Source: Pseudodesulfovibrio tunisiensis
GTDB lineage: Bacteria; Desulfobacterota; Desulfovibrionia; Desulfovibrionales; Desulfovibrionaceae
Assembly: GCF_022809775.1 (NCBI RefSeq)
Contig: NZ_CP094380.1
Coordinates: forward strand, 3,137,501 to 3,201,500
Direction of reading: 5' to 3'
DNA: 64,000 nt
The notes below the pieces were generated by a model. It searched no databases and was not told the DNA's origin. It saw only the letters and a list, made by a program, of their open reading frames with translations. The translations under genes were made by a program, and so were the position numbers. This document shows positions 51,181 through 59,923 of the stretch, in pieces (the first letter of the stretch is position 1; every line of letters starts with the position of its first letter).

Positions 51181-53685
51181 TTACGTCGGCTGTTTCGCTG
51201 CCTCCGATTCTGCGGAGTCGGAGCGGACATGGGTGGCAATGATCCGGCTCAGGCTTTCCAGTTCAATGGGTTTTGCCAGATAATCGTCCATGCCTGCAGC
51301 CAGAATCTTTTCCCTGTCTCCGGCCAGTGCATGCGCGGTGAGTGCGATGATCGGGATCTTCGGGTTCCGGCCCGGGGTCGTGGAGCGCCGGATGCGCCGC
51401 GTGGCCTCGAAGCCGTCCATGACCGGCATCTGAATGTCCATGAGGATGCAGTCGAAGTTCTCCTTTTCAAACACGTTGACCGCGTCTTCCCCGTTCTCCA
51501 CGGCCGTGACCTCGGCCCCGGCCTTTTCCAGAAATCGTCGCGCAGCCAGCCTGTTGACCAGATCGTCTTCCACCAGAAGCACCCGCAATGAGGCGGGGGG
51601 CGGGCTTTCCTCGTAGTCCCGGGCCGACTGGGGCAATTCGTCCAGAACCACGTGCGTCTTGAGAAAGGCTGCTGTGAACATGACCGTGGTGCCCTTGCCC
51701 AGCGTGCTGTCCACGGTGATCGTGCCGCCCATGCTTTCCACCAGACGGCGCACGATGCTCAGGCCCACTCCCATGCCGGGATGGCGGCGCGTCGCGTCGG
51801 GAACCGGAACGTGGAACCGGTTGAAGGCAAGGTCTATTTCCGTGTCCGCTATGCCTGCGCCTGAATCCGAGACCGTGAACAGCAGTCGCACACCTTCCTC
51901 GAATGGTCGCACGGGCAGGGCGTGAACCGAAATGGATATGTTCCCCGAGCGCGTGAATTTCACGGCGTTGTCCGTCAGGTTGAACAGGATGTGCCGCAGC
52001 CTTGCCCTGTCTCCGATGAGTTCTCCGGGGACTTCGGGACCGATTTCGCTTGTCAGCTCCAGCCCCTTTTCCCGGACATGGGGCATGAATCCGGCAACGA
52101 CCGTGCGTACCGCGTTCTTGACGCTGAAGGGGTGTTCATCAAGGGGAATGAAGCCGGATTCGAACCGGGCGATCATGAGCAGGTCATTGATGGTGGACAT
52201 GATGCTGCGCCCGGAATCGAGCGAAATTTCGACACATTCCTCCTGCGTCGAGGTCAGGGGCATTTTCCGCAGAAGCTGAAGCATGCCGAGCAGACCGTTC
52301 AGGGGAGTGCGGATGACGTGGCTCAGGTTGGCGAGAAATTCCTCCTTGGCCCGCTGCGCATTTTCCACTTCGTTTCTGGCCTTGAGAATGTCGTTTTCCG
52401 ACTGGATGCGACTGGTCGCGTCATTGTAGATGGTTTGTATCCAGCTTTGACCGTTTCTTTCCAGAACGCAGGACGAAGCCGTGATCCACAGCAGTTCGCC
52501 GTTTGTGCGGAGGATGCGGAAGTCGAAGCGCGAGGGGCAGGCCGGGTCCGCATGCAGGGTTTCCATTCTGTCGCGTACCATGTGCCGGTCCTCGGGGTGG
52601 ACGAATCCGAAGAGCGAGTTCGCGTCCCGACCGAGAATTTCCTCGCGGGAAAAGCCGGTGAGCTGGCAGAACGCCGGATTGGCGTGGACATACTTTCGCG
52701 GCGAGGTCTGGAGCAGGGTCACTCCGTCGCGCAACAGGTCGGAAAGCGCTTCGTATCTGGCTTCGGACCAGTCCTGTTCCGACTGGAACCTGTCCAGCAT
52801 TTCCAGCTGGTCGTCCATATTCCGGCTCAGATTCCGGGCGCGTCCCCGCCAGAAGAGAGTGGTGCCCAGAAACATCACGGCCAGCCCGGCTGCGAGAATG
52901 GTCCCGGCGAGCATCAGCATGTCCCGGGACGAGTCGGTCTCCCTGACGGCATAGGCCCCGAACCATTTGTGGTAGATTTCGTTGTATTCCCCGGACTGCT
53001 TGATGATCGCCAGCCCCTCGTTGATGCGGGCGAGCAGGGCGGTGTTGCCCTTGTTCACGGCGAAGCAGTAGTTGCGCGGCGCCAGTGGCGGCCCCACGGT
53101 GACGAGGTTGTGCAGGCCGAGCTTGTCCCGGAAGTACAGGCCCTGAAGTCTTGCCACCAGAGCGCAGTCGTATTTCCCGGAGGACAGGAGTTTCAGCGCC
53201 TCTGCCTGATCCCCCGTGGTGACGATTCTGGCCTGGATGCGATTTTCGATCAGGAAATCGTGCATGATGTCGCCCTGCTGCACGATGATGCTTTTGCCGT
53301 TCAGGTCGTTTTTCCCGGAAATCGAGGACTCCTCGCGCACGAATATGGCGTGGGATATTTCAATGGTCGGTTCGGAAAAGTTCACCATCTGGGCGCGTTG
53401 TTCCGATTTGTACATGCCCATGAGCGCGTCGATGTTGCGCGCTTCTATCTGGCGTCGAACCGTATCCCAGGGCGCGAGACTCATTTCGATGTCGAGCCCC
53501 ATGACGCGCGCCACGGCCTGGGTGATGTCCACGTTGAAACCTGTCGGATGTCCGGTTTCGTCCAGAAATTCGTAGGGCGGATAATTCTGGTCGCCGCGAA
53601 AGAGCAGCGGCTCGGCTGCGGACGCAGTTCCGACCGAAAGGCAGAAGAGCAGGATTGCCAGCGTCAGGATGGCGGCGTGTCGCAT
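51181..53685 (-). CDS. Hybrid histidine kinase with periplasmic amino-acid-binding-type sensor domain
   Basis: An 834-residue hybrid kinase. A signal peptide (ILTLAILLFCLSVGTASA) precedes a bacterial extracellular solute-binding (SBP_bac_3) domain at about 25-250 (YPPYEFLDETGHPTGFNVDI), a TM helix near 258-280, PAS/PAC (about 310-425), HisKA, HATPase (TVSDSGAGIADTEI; GVGLSIVRRLVESMGG) and a C-terminal receiver with the phospho-acceptor Asp750 in LMDIQMPVMDG. The H-box reads LANLSHVIRTPLNGLLG: His456 is followed by Val instead of the usual Glu/Asp. AGGAGG precedes ATG 53685. It is convergent with the chaperone gene (17-base gap). Its ligand is probably a small organic acid or amino acid, by domain only. 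Confidence 0.9.
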   Translation of the reverse strand: MRHAAILTLAILLFCLSVGTASAAEPLLFRGDQNYPPYEFLDETGHPTGFNVDITQAVARVMGLDIEMSLAPWDTVRRQIEARNIDALMGMYKSEQRAQMVNFSEPTIEISHAIFVREESSISGKNDLNGKSIIVQQGDIMHDFLIENRIQARIVTTGDQAEALKLLSSGKYDCALVARLQGLYFRDKLGLHNLVTVGPPLAPRNYCFAVNKGNTALLARINEGLAIIKQSGEYNEIYHKWFGAYAVRETDSSRDMLMLAGTILAAGLAVMFLGTTLFWRGRARNLSRNMDDQLEMLDRFQSEQDWSEARYEALSDLLRDGVTLLQTSPRKYVHANPAFCQLTGFSREEILGRDANSLFGFVHPEDRHMVRDRMETLHADPACPSRFDFRILRTNGELLWITASSCVLERNGQSWIQTIYNDATSRIQSENDILKARNEVENAQRAKEEFLANLSHVIRTPLNGLLGMLQLLRKMPLTSTQEECVEISLDSGRSIMSTINDLLMIARFESGFIPLDEHPFSVKNAVRTVVAGFMPHVREKGLELTSEIGPEVPGELIGDRARLRHILFNLTDNAVKFTRSGNISISVHALPVRPFEEGVRLLFTVSDSGAGIADTEIDLAFNRFHVPVPDATRRHPGMGVGLSIVRRLVESMGGTITVDSTLGKGTTVMFTAAFLKTHVVLDELPQSARDYEESPPPASLRVLLVEDDLVNRLAARRFLEKAGAEVTAVENGEDAVNVFEKENFDCILMDIQMPVMDGFEATRRIRRSTTPGRNPKIPIIALTAHALAGDREKILAAGMDDYLAKPIELESLSRIIATHVRSDSAESEAAKQPT

Positions 53686-53836
53686 GGATGATCCTCCTGT
53701 TGCGCGGAGAGCGGGCGTTGAACAGCATGGTTTCATGGTCTTTTTTCGTTATCACGCCTTGACTGGAAAAGTTATGATATTTTTCGGGACGCATCGTGTT
53801 CTGGCTTCCGGAGGCGGAGTATGGTACCGCCTCTGC

Positions 53837-54244
53837 ATGCGAATCCGAGGCAGGAATCTTTGCGCGCGGTCGCGTGGCGTGCTGGGCGAGGATGCTGCGG
53901 CGCGGTATCTGGAATCCCGGGGATTCCGCGTGCTCGAGCGCAACTGGCGCAGCCGGAGCTGGGAGCTCGATCTGGTCTGTCGGCAGGGGGACACCCTTGT
54001 TTTCGTGGAGGTCAAGACGCGGGGGACCGGTTCTCTGGGAACGCCTGCGGACGCCTTGAACCGGGCCAAGATGACCAGTCTGGCAAAGGCCGCGTCCCTG
54101 TATCTATCGGAAAAGGGGCTGTGGGACGTGCCGTGCCGATTCGATCTTGTTGCCGTCATGCAGAGCCCGGACGGGCTGGACGTGACGCATTATCCTGATG
54201 CTTTTGATCTGTCCGATCTGGGAAACGCGGGTCGGGCGTGGTGA
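53837..54244 (+). CDS. YraN family (UPF0102) endonuclease-like protein
   Basis: A 135-residue protein of the YraN/UPF0102 family, which has a restriction-endonuclease-like (PD-(D/E)xK) fold. The core is SRSWELDLVCRQGDTLVFVEV (about 39-59) followed by KTRGTGSLGTPADALN; Glu/Asp/ExK positions (E42-D44, E58-K60) match the nuclease motif. Function is unproven; some homologues act in competence or DNA processing. The ATG at 53837 is used; the purine-rich GGAGGCGGAG lies about 20 bases upstream, so the true start could be slightly different. rsmI follows after six bases. Confidence 0.88.
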   Translation: MRIRGRNLCARSRGVLGEDAAARYLESRGFRVLERNWRSRSWELDLVCRQGDTLVFVEVKTRGTGSLGTPADALNRAKMTSLAKAASLYLSEKGLWDVPCRFDLVAVMQSPDGLDVTHYPDAFDLSDLGNAGRAW

Positions 54245-54250
54245 TTTCAT

Positions 54251-55084
54251 ATGAGTGATGTTTCCGGAATTCTGTGGGTCGTGGCCACGCCGCTGGGCAA
54301 TGTGGATGATCTTTCTCCCCGTGCCCGGGCCGTGCTGGCTCGCGCCGGTTTGCTGCTGGCCGAGGACACCCGCCGCGCCGGGCTGCTGTTCCAGCGTCTG
54401 GGGCTGGAGCGGTCGGGCGAGCTCATGAGCTTTTTCGAGCACAATGAGGAACAGCGTACGCCCAAGGTGCTGGAGTACCTTGAAGACGGCGGGGAGGCCG
54501 CCCTGTTTTCGGATGCAGGCACGCCCCTGCTGTCCGATCCCGGATTCAAGCTGGTGCGCGAATGCCGGGAGCGCGGCATTTCGGTCAGGCCGGTCCCGGG
54601 GCCCAGCGCGCCTGTCACCGCCCTGTGCGCCTGTGGTCTGCCGCCGCTTCCCTACTCGTTTCTGGGCTTTCCGCCGCGAAAGAGGAGTCAGGCCGCGAAA
54701 TTCTTCGAGGTGCATCGCGACACCGGTGCCACGCTGGTCTTTTTCGAACGCAAGACCCGGCTGGCCGAGACCCTGTCCATTGCCGCCGAGGTGCTGGGAC
54801 CGCGTGAGTTCTGCATCGCGCGCGAGCTGACCAAGGATTACGAGGAGTTCATTCGCGGCTCTCTGGATCGGCTTGACGGCATGAATTTCGAGCTCAGGGG
54901 CGAGATCACCGTGATCATCGGTCCGGCCACGGAACAGGAACGAACCTCGGAAGAGGAAATCGTCGCCATTCACAACGAGGAAAGCGCTCTGGGCGGCAAG
55001 CCCAAGGAGATCGCCCGACGCGTGGCCGCGCGTGCCAAAGGCTGGACAGCCAAGGCCGTGTATGCCACCATGCGCGCCTCATGA
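54251..55084 (+). CDS. rsmI: 16S rRNA (cytidine-2'-O)-methyltransferase RsmI
   Basis: Methylates the ribose of C1402 in 16S rRNA with SAM. The 277-residue protein has the tetrapyrrole-methylase-type fold: WVVATPLGNVDDLSPRA (about 9-25), AEDTRRAGLLFQRLGL (about 37-52), ALFSDAGTPLLSDPGFKLV (about 84-102), and VPGPSAPVTALCACGLP (about 115-131); the RGEITVIIGP ending domain is typical. Its stop overlaps bioB (ATGA at 55081), so biotin synthase is translated from the same message. Confidence 0.95.
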   Translation: MSDVSGILWVVATPLGNVDDLSPRARAVLARAGLLLAEDTRRAGLLFQRLGLERSGELMSFFEHNEEQRTPKVLEYLEDGGEAALFSDAGTPLLSDPGFKLVRECRERGISVRPVPGPSAPVTALCACGLPPLPYSFLGFPPRKRSQAAKFFEVHRDTGATLVFFERKTRLAETLSIAAEVLGPREFCIARELTKDYEEFIRGSLDRLDGMNFELRGEITVIIGPATEQERTSEEEIVAIHNEESALGGKPKEIARRVAARAKGWTAKAVYATMRAS

Positions 55085-56049
55085 TCCTTGAATCCGCACG
55101 CCGCAAGGCCTTGGAAGGCAAGCCGCTTTCCGACGCCGAGATACGGCACATCATCGACCCGCACGGTGCGCTCCTTCCCGATCTGCTGGAGGCCGCCCAT
55201 GCCGTGCGTTCGGCCCGGTTCGGCAATGGAATTTCCCTGTGCGCCATCGTCAATGCCAAGTCGGGCCGCTGTTCCGAGGACTGCGCGTTCTGCGCCCAGT
55301 CCGGACATCATCATACCCGGGCTCCGGAATACCCCCTGCTTCCCGTGGAGGAAATCGCTGCGGCCGGGCAGCGGGCCTTTGACCACGGCGCCGCGCATTT
55401 CGGCGTGGTGGCCAGCGGCAAGCTCGTGGGCGGGCACGATCTGGACGAGTATGCCGAGGCCGTGAAACGGCTCGCCCGCATCGGGCTGAAGCCGGATTTG
55501 TCCCCGGGCATTCTTGCCGAAGATCAGCTCGCCATGTTGAAAAAGGCCGGGCTTGTCGGGTATCATCACAATCTGGAAACTTCGGCGTCGTTTTTTCCGT
55601 CCATCTGCACCACCCATGCCTATGACGAGGACGTGCGCGCCGTGCGCAGCGGAATCAGGGCCGGGCTGTACGTGTGCTCGGGCGGAATCTTCGGCATTGG
55701 CGAATCCTGGGAGGACCGGGTGGAGCTGGCCCTGCTGCTCAGGGAACTGGGCGTGCCGTCCGTGCCCATGAATTTTCTGCATCCCATTCCCGGAACCCGG
55801 CTGGAGAATCGGCCCGTGCTCGCCCCGGAAGAGGCCCTGCGCATCGTGGCCGTGTACCGGCTGCTGCTGCCGGACGCGGCATTGCGCATCTGCGGCGGCA
55901 GGCTCACCGTGTTCGGCGAGGCGCGCAAGGCCGAGCTGCTTCATGCCGGGGCCAGCGGCCTGATGGTGGGCGACTATCTCACCACCTCGGGCGCGTCCGT
56001 GGATTCCGACCTTGGCGAAATTGCCGGGGCTGGTCTGGTTCCTGCCTGA
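55081..56049 (+). CDS. bioB: Biotin synthase
   Basis: Radical SAM enzyme inserting sulfur into dethiobiotin. The 322-residue protein carries the radical-SAM cluster in KSGRCSEDCAFCAQSGHH (Cys64, Cys68, Cys71 region) and downstream cysteines for the auxiliary [2Fe-2S] cluster. The segments GIFGIGESWEDRVELALLL (about 202-220) and FLHPIPGTRLENRP are family-typical. ATG overlaps the rsmI stop. bioY follows after 45 bases; no bioADF genes are here, so dethiobiotin must come from elsewhere or uptake. Confidence 0.94.
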   Translation: MILESARRKALEGKPLSDAEIRHIIDPHGALLPDLLEAAHAVRSARFGNGISLCAIVNAKSGRCSEDCAFCAQSGHHHTRAPEYPLLPVEEIAAAGQRAFDHGAAHFGVVASGKLVGGHDLDEYAEAVKRLARIGLKPDLSPGILAEDQLAMLKKAGLVGYHHNLETSASFFPSICTTHAYDEDVRAVRSGIRAGLYVCSGGIFGIGESWEDRVELALLLRELGVPSVPMNFLHPIPGTRLENRPVLAPEEALRIVAVYRLLLPDAALRICGGRLTVFGEARKAELLHAGASGLMVGDYLTTSGASVDSDLGEIAGAGLVPA

Positions 56050-56094
56050 TAGCCGTCCGATACGCCGATCTCCGTATCGGCAAGGAGTCCTTGC

Positions 56095-56640
56095 ATGCCC
56101 TATGCGACCTTGAATCCCCTGCACCGCATGGTCTGGACCGCGCTCATGGCGTCGGCCGTGGCCGTGGGGGCATATCTTGTCATTCCCATCGGGCCGGTGC
56201 CCGTGTCCATGCAGCCCTTTTTCGTGTTTCTGGCCGGATATGCGCTCGGGCCGAAGCGCGGAGCCATGGCCGTGGGCCTGTATCTGATCGCCGGGGCCAT
56301 CGGTCTGCCCGTGTTTGCGCGCGGTGGGGCCGGGCTGGGCTATGTCATGGGACCGACCGGCGGCTACCTGTTCGGCTTTCTTGCCTCGGCATGGCTGTGC
56401 GGCATGGCCCGGAAAGGGGAGGGAACCCCGTGGATTCGCGGTCTGGTCTGGGGCGCGGTTGCTCTGGTCGCGGTCTACGGCATCGGCATGGCATGGCTGG
56501 CTCTGACTCTGGACATCTCCTGGGGCAAGGCCCTTGCCGTGGGCGTGGCCCCCTTCATCCCGTGGGATGCGTTGAAAATTGTGGCGGCTGTGGCTTGCTG
56601 GCGATACCTGTCTCGGTTTAGACTGCTCCCGGAAGCATGA
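56095..56640 (+). CDS. bioY: Biotin transporter BioY
   Basis: Substrate-binding (S) component of an ECF-type biotin transporter, 181 residues, about six TM helices. Motifs: GPVPVSMQPFFVFLAGYALG (about 38-57) and the GGAGLGYVMGPTGGYLFGFL stretch (about 78-97), both typical of BioY. AAGGAG precedes the ATG. No energising EcfA/T genes are in the window; many BioY proteins use shared ECF modules encoded elsewhere. Placement after bioB is a common biotin-related pairing. No BirA-type operator was identified. Confidence 0.94.
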   Translation: MPYATLNPLHRMVWTALMASAVAVGAYLVIPIGPVPVSMQPFFVFLAGYALGPKRGAMAVGLYLIAGAIGLPVFARGGAGLGYVMGPTGGYLFGFLASAWLCGMARKGEGTPWIRGLVWGAVALVAVYGIGMAWLALTLDISWGKALAVGVAPFIPWDALKIVAAVACWRYLSRFRLLPEA

Positions 56641-56674
56641 CATTGCAGCATCAGGAGATCATACCATCGCACCC

Positions 56675-57460
56675 GTGAAACGTTCCATGCCGTCCATGCC
56701 GGATTCCCGGTCCATGGCCTTTGTTCGAAGCTTTGTGCGCTGCTATCTGGCGGGCGCAGGCTTCAACACGCGCGGCATGCAGAACATCGGGCTGGCGTTT
56801 GCCATGCAGCCGGGATTGTCCGCCATTCATGCGGATCCCCGGGAACTGCGGCGGGCCCGGCGGCGGTACGTGCGCCATTTTCAGAGTCATCCGTTCTGGA
56901 TGCCCTGTCTGGTGGGCATTTTCCTGAATGTGGAAATGGGCATTGCCCAGAAGCGGTTTCCTCCGGCCATGCTGCAGAAGGTCAAGGATACCACGGCCTA
57001 TACCCTGTCCGCGCTCGGAGATTCCGTGTTTGCGGGCAGTCTGCTGATTTTTTGGGCACTTGCCACCATCTGTCTGCTGCTGGCCGGATTCACGGTGCTG
57101 CCGTTTCTGGTCGGGCTGATGTTTTGGCTGGCGCTCCAATTGTTTAGGGCGTACACGTTTCGCGCCGGATTCCGGGACGGTTTCCGGTTTCTGGAGCGGC
57201 TCAGGCAGTGGGACCTCATCAACTGGGGCCGCCGTATCAAGTACGGCAATGCGGCCCTGCTGCTCTGGCTCTGGCTGCTTGTCTGGCCCAGACCGTTCGC
57301 GTGGTGGGAATGGCTGGCCGGTGTCGTGGTGCTGATCCTCATCGGTCGATACGTCCGCATGGGGCAGATTTCGCGCATTTTTGCGGCTGCCGCGTTTGTG
57401 GCGGTCATAGATGCCTTCCCGCGCATCGAGGCGTGGGGCAGGATGTTTTTCGACTTGTGA
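56675..57460 (+). CDS. PTS mannose/fructose/sorbose-family EIID-like protein
   Basis: A 261-residue membrane protein resembling EIID of mannose-type PTS permeases. The N-terminal hallmark FNTRGMQNIGLAFAMQPGLS (about 29-48, after RCYLAGAG) corresponds to the EIID opening, and RHFQSHPFWMPCLVGIFLNVE (about 71-91, in two parts) to its second. Two to four TM helices are seen in the C-terminal half. GTG 56675 was chosen; ATG 56687 is an alternative and the ribosome site is unclear (AGGAG about 18 bases upstream). HPr and EI genes follow. No EIIA/B/C genes are within the window, so the sugar is unknown. Confidence 0.82.
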   Translation: MKRSMPSMPDSRSMAFVRSFVRCYLAGAGFNTRGMQNIGLAFAMQPGLSAIHADPRELRRARRRYVRHFQSHPFWMPCLVGIFLNVEMGIAQKRFPPAMLQKVKDTTAYTLSALGDSVFAGSLLIFWALATICLLLAGFTVLPFLVGLMFWLALQLFRAYTFRAGFRDGFRFLERLRQWDLINWGRRIKYGNAALLLWLWLLVWPRPFAWWEWLAGVVVLILIGRYVRMGQISRIFAAAAFVAVIDAFPRIEAWGRMFFDL

Positions 57461-57510
57461 TTTTCAGGTCGATCGGACATATATAGTTTTTGAAAACAAC
57501 GGGAAACCTT

Positions 57511-57816
57511 ATGTCTGAACAAAATCAGATCCAGGAAAGCGGTTCCGAGGAGTTCCTTAGCAGGCAGGTCATGGTCGTGAACGAGCATGGCCTGCATGCG
57601 CGGCCCGCCGGGAAACTGGCCCAGGCGGCCCAGGGATACGAGTCCTCCATCATGTTGGTCAGTGACGAACAGGAAGTGGATGCCAAATCCATTCTGGACA
57701 TTCTGACCTTGGCGGCATGTCAGGGCAGCGCTCTGGAAATCCGCGCCAGCGGCAGCGACGCGGAACAGGCACTGACGGAACTGGCTCTCCTTTTCGAAAA
57801 CAGATTCAGCGAATAG
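57511..57816 (+). CDS. Phosphocarrier protein HPr
   Basis: A 101-residue phosphocarrier that relays phosphate from EI to EII components. The active-site region is VVNEHGLHARPAGKLAQAA (His near residue 36) and a regulatory-site-like Ser lies in VDAKSILDILTLAA (near residue 66). An N-terminal extension of about 20 residues rich in Glu/Gln/Ser is not common. It is followed by ptsI after nine bases. With EIID and EI it forms the visible part of a mannose-type PTS in this genome. Confidence 0.93.
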   Translation: MSEQNQIQESGSEEFLSRQVMVVNEHGLHARPAGKLAQAAQGYESSIMLVSDEQEVDAKSILDILTLAACQGSALEIRASGSDAEQALTELALLFENRFSE

Positions 57817-57825
57817 AAGGTAGTC

Positions 57826-59607
57826 GTGGCGGAAAAGGTTCTCAGCGGCATATCGGTTGCCACGGGGTTTGCCATTGGCAAGGCCTTTTTCGTCAACCGC
57901 AGCCACAAGGCGATGCTGTCCCGCCGCACCGTGGGTGCGGCCCAGGTTCCGGCCGAAGTGGAACGGCTTCGCAACGCGTTCGCCTCGGTCAAGACCGAGC
58001 TGGCGGACACGCGGGAGCGCGTACCTGCGGAACTGCGCGACTACGCCATGCTCATCGATACCCATCTGGTCATTCTGGACGACCCCAAGCTGTCCGGCGT
58101 GGCCATCGACTATATTGAAAAACTTGGCCTGAACGCGGAATGGGCGCTGGAAAAGGCTGTCGCGGATCAGGACGCCGCATTCGGCGCCATCGACGATCCC
58201 TACATTCGCGAGCGCATGCAGGACGTGCATGTGGTCTCGGACAAGGTCCAGCTCAAGCTCATGGGCAAGGAGTTCGACGTGTCGTCCTTCAGCGGCCGTG
58301 CCATCATCATGGCGCTGGACCTGACCCCGGCGGACACGGTCGAGCTTGAGGTCGACAAGATCATGGCCTTTGCCACGGTGCGTGGCGGCAAGACCTCGCA
58401 CACGGGCATCATGGCCCGCACTCTGGGCATTCCGGCTCTGGTCGGTGTGGAGCGGCTGGAGGAGTCGGTTCGGGACGGCGATCTCGTGGTCATCGATGGA
58501 CTGGCCGGAAAAGTGGTGGTCAATCCCACCGAGGAAGAGCTTGCCCTGTACAGCGAGAGGGCGGCCCAGTTCGAGGACTACACCCGCAAGATCAAGCGTC
58601 AGTGCCAGCTCCCGGCCGAAACCTACGACGGGTTCCGGATTCAGGTTCACGCCAACATCGAGCTGGTGGAAGAGGTGGCTGCGGTCATCGACAACGGCGG
58701 CGAGGGCATCGGCCTGTACCGCACCGAGTACGCGTATCTGAACCGCAGGGAACTGCCGTCCGAGGACGAGCTGGCCGAGATGTATTCGGACCTTGCCTCG
58801 GTCATGGCTCCGCGCAAGGTCGTGTTCCGTACCCTTGATCTGGGTGCGGACAAGTTCATTTCCTCGTTCGGCGAACTCAACGAGCAGAATCCGGCCATGG
58901 GGCTTCGCGCCATCCGCTTCTGTCTCAAGCATCCCCAGCTCTTCAAGACCCAGCTTCGCGCCATTCTCCGGGCCAGCGCGTACGGCAACGCCTCCCTGAT
59001 GTTTCCCATGATCTCCGGGGTCAAGGAAATCCGGCAGGCCAAGGCATGGCTGGCGCAGGCCAAGGCCGAGCTTCGGCGCGAGGGCGTGGATTACGATCCG
59101 GACATGCCCGTGGGCATCATGATCGAGCTGCCTGCCGCCGCCATGATTTCCGAGTATCTGGCCCACGAGGTGGACTTCTTTTCCATCGGCACCAACGACC
59201 TGATCCAGTATTCCATCGGTGTGGACCGCACCAATCACAACGTGTCCTACCTGTATCAGCCCCTGCATCCCGCGACCCTGCGCATCATCAAGCTGGTGGT
59301 GGACGCGGCGCACGAGGCCGGCATCGAGGTCAGCCTGTGCGGCGAGGTCGCGTCCGACCCCCATTGCGTGCCCCTGCTGCTGGGCATGGGCATCGATTCC
59401 CTGTCCCTCACGCCACAGGCCATCCCGGGCATCAAGCGCATCATCCGCCAGACCAGCATGCACGACTGCCGCGAGCTCCTGCGCGAAGTGCTGGCCTGCC
59501 GCACGGTCCATCGCATCAACAATCTGGTGCAGGACAACATCTTCAAGGCCTTCCCCGAAGAGGTCGGCTTCTTCACTTCCCTGTTGGAAAACGACGAACT
59601 GGTCTAG
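57826..59607 (+). CDS. ptsI: Phosphoenolpyruvate-protein phosphotransferase (Enzyme I)
   Basis: Cytoplasmic first enzyme of the PTS, transferring phosphate from PEP to HPr. It is 593 residues long. Features: N-terminal swivelling domain with the catalytic His in GGKTSHTGIMARTLGIPALVG (two parts; His near residue 191), the PEP-binding barrel with GEGIGLYRTEYAYLNR (about 290) and RTLDLGADKF (about 336), and DFFSIGTNDLIQYS (about 448-461) plus the Cys in SLCGEVASDP (about 504). GTG 57826 is the start. No terminator is obvious afterwards; 165 bases on begins the CRISPR array. Confidence 0.95.
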   Translation: MAEKVLSGISVATGFAIGKAFFVNRSHKAMLSRRTVGAAQVPAEVERLRNAFASVKTELADTRERVPAELRDYAMLIDTHLVILDDPKLSGVAIDYIEKLGLNAEWALEKAVADQDAAFGAIDDPYIRERMQDVHVVSDKVQLKLMGKEFDVSSFSGRAIIMALDLTPADTVELEVDKIMAFATVRGGKTSHTGIMARTLGIPALVGVERLEESVRDGDLVVIDGLAGKVVVNPTEEELALYSERAAQFEDYTRKIKRQCQLPAETYDGFRIQVHANIELVEEVAAVIDNGGEGIGLYRTEYAYLNRRELPSEDELAEMYSDLASVMAPRKVVFRTLDLGADKFISSFGELNEQNPAMGLRAIRFCLKHPQLFKTQLRAILRASAYGNASLMFPMISGVKEIRQAKAWLAQAKAELRREGVDYDPDMPVGIMIELPAAAMISEYLAHEVDFFSIGTNDLIQYSIGVDRTNHNVSYLYQPLHPATLRIIKLVVDAAHEAGIEVSLCGEVASDPHCVPLLLGMGIDSLSLTPQAIPGIKRIIRQTSMHDCRELLREVLACRTVHRINNLVQDNIFKAFPEEVGFFTSLLENDELV

Positions 59608-59772
59608 CTTCCGCACGATCAACGCGTCTTGCCGTTGCCATGCGTCACGGCTTGCGATACCTTGTTTTGCATATCGAAAGTTGAAGCATGTTTCGCGCCG
59701 AAAAAACGGTTTGGGGCTGGCTATTTTTGAGGCGGCTTTTTTCTTCAGAGAAGTCGGTTTGTTTCAGCAAGA

Positions 59773-59923
59773 GTGTTCCCCACAGGCGTGGGGATGAACC
59801 GGGAGACGACGATGGGAATCATGACCATGCCCTGTGTTCCCCACAGGCGTGGGGATGAACCGGCGATAGTCGCAGGCTGAAACGCGTCACCCATGTGTTC
59901 CCCATAGGCGTGGGGATGAACCG
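59773..59923 (+). CRISPR. Minimal type I-E-like CRISPR array, 3 repeats and 2 spacers, no cas genes nearby
   Basis: Three 29-bp repeats (59773-59801, 59834-59862, 59895-59923) enclose two 32-bp spacers (59802-59833, 59863-59894). The repeat starts GTGTTCCCCACAGGCG and has the GTGGGG palindrome partner of I-E repeats. The third repeat has one C-to-T change, marking the trailing end. No cas gene lies within the window. The 165 bases upstream (59608-59772) are AT-richer and may include the leader; nothing else is seen there. Confidence 0.92.
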
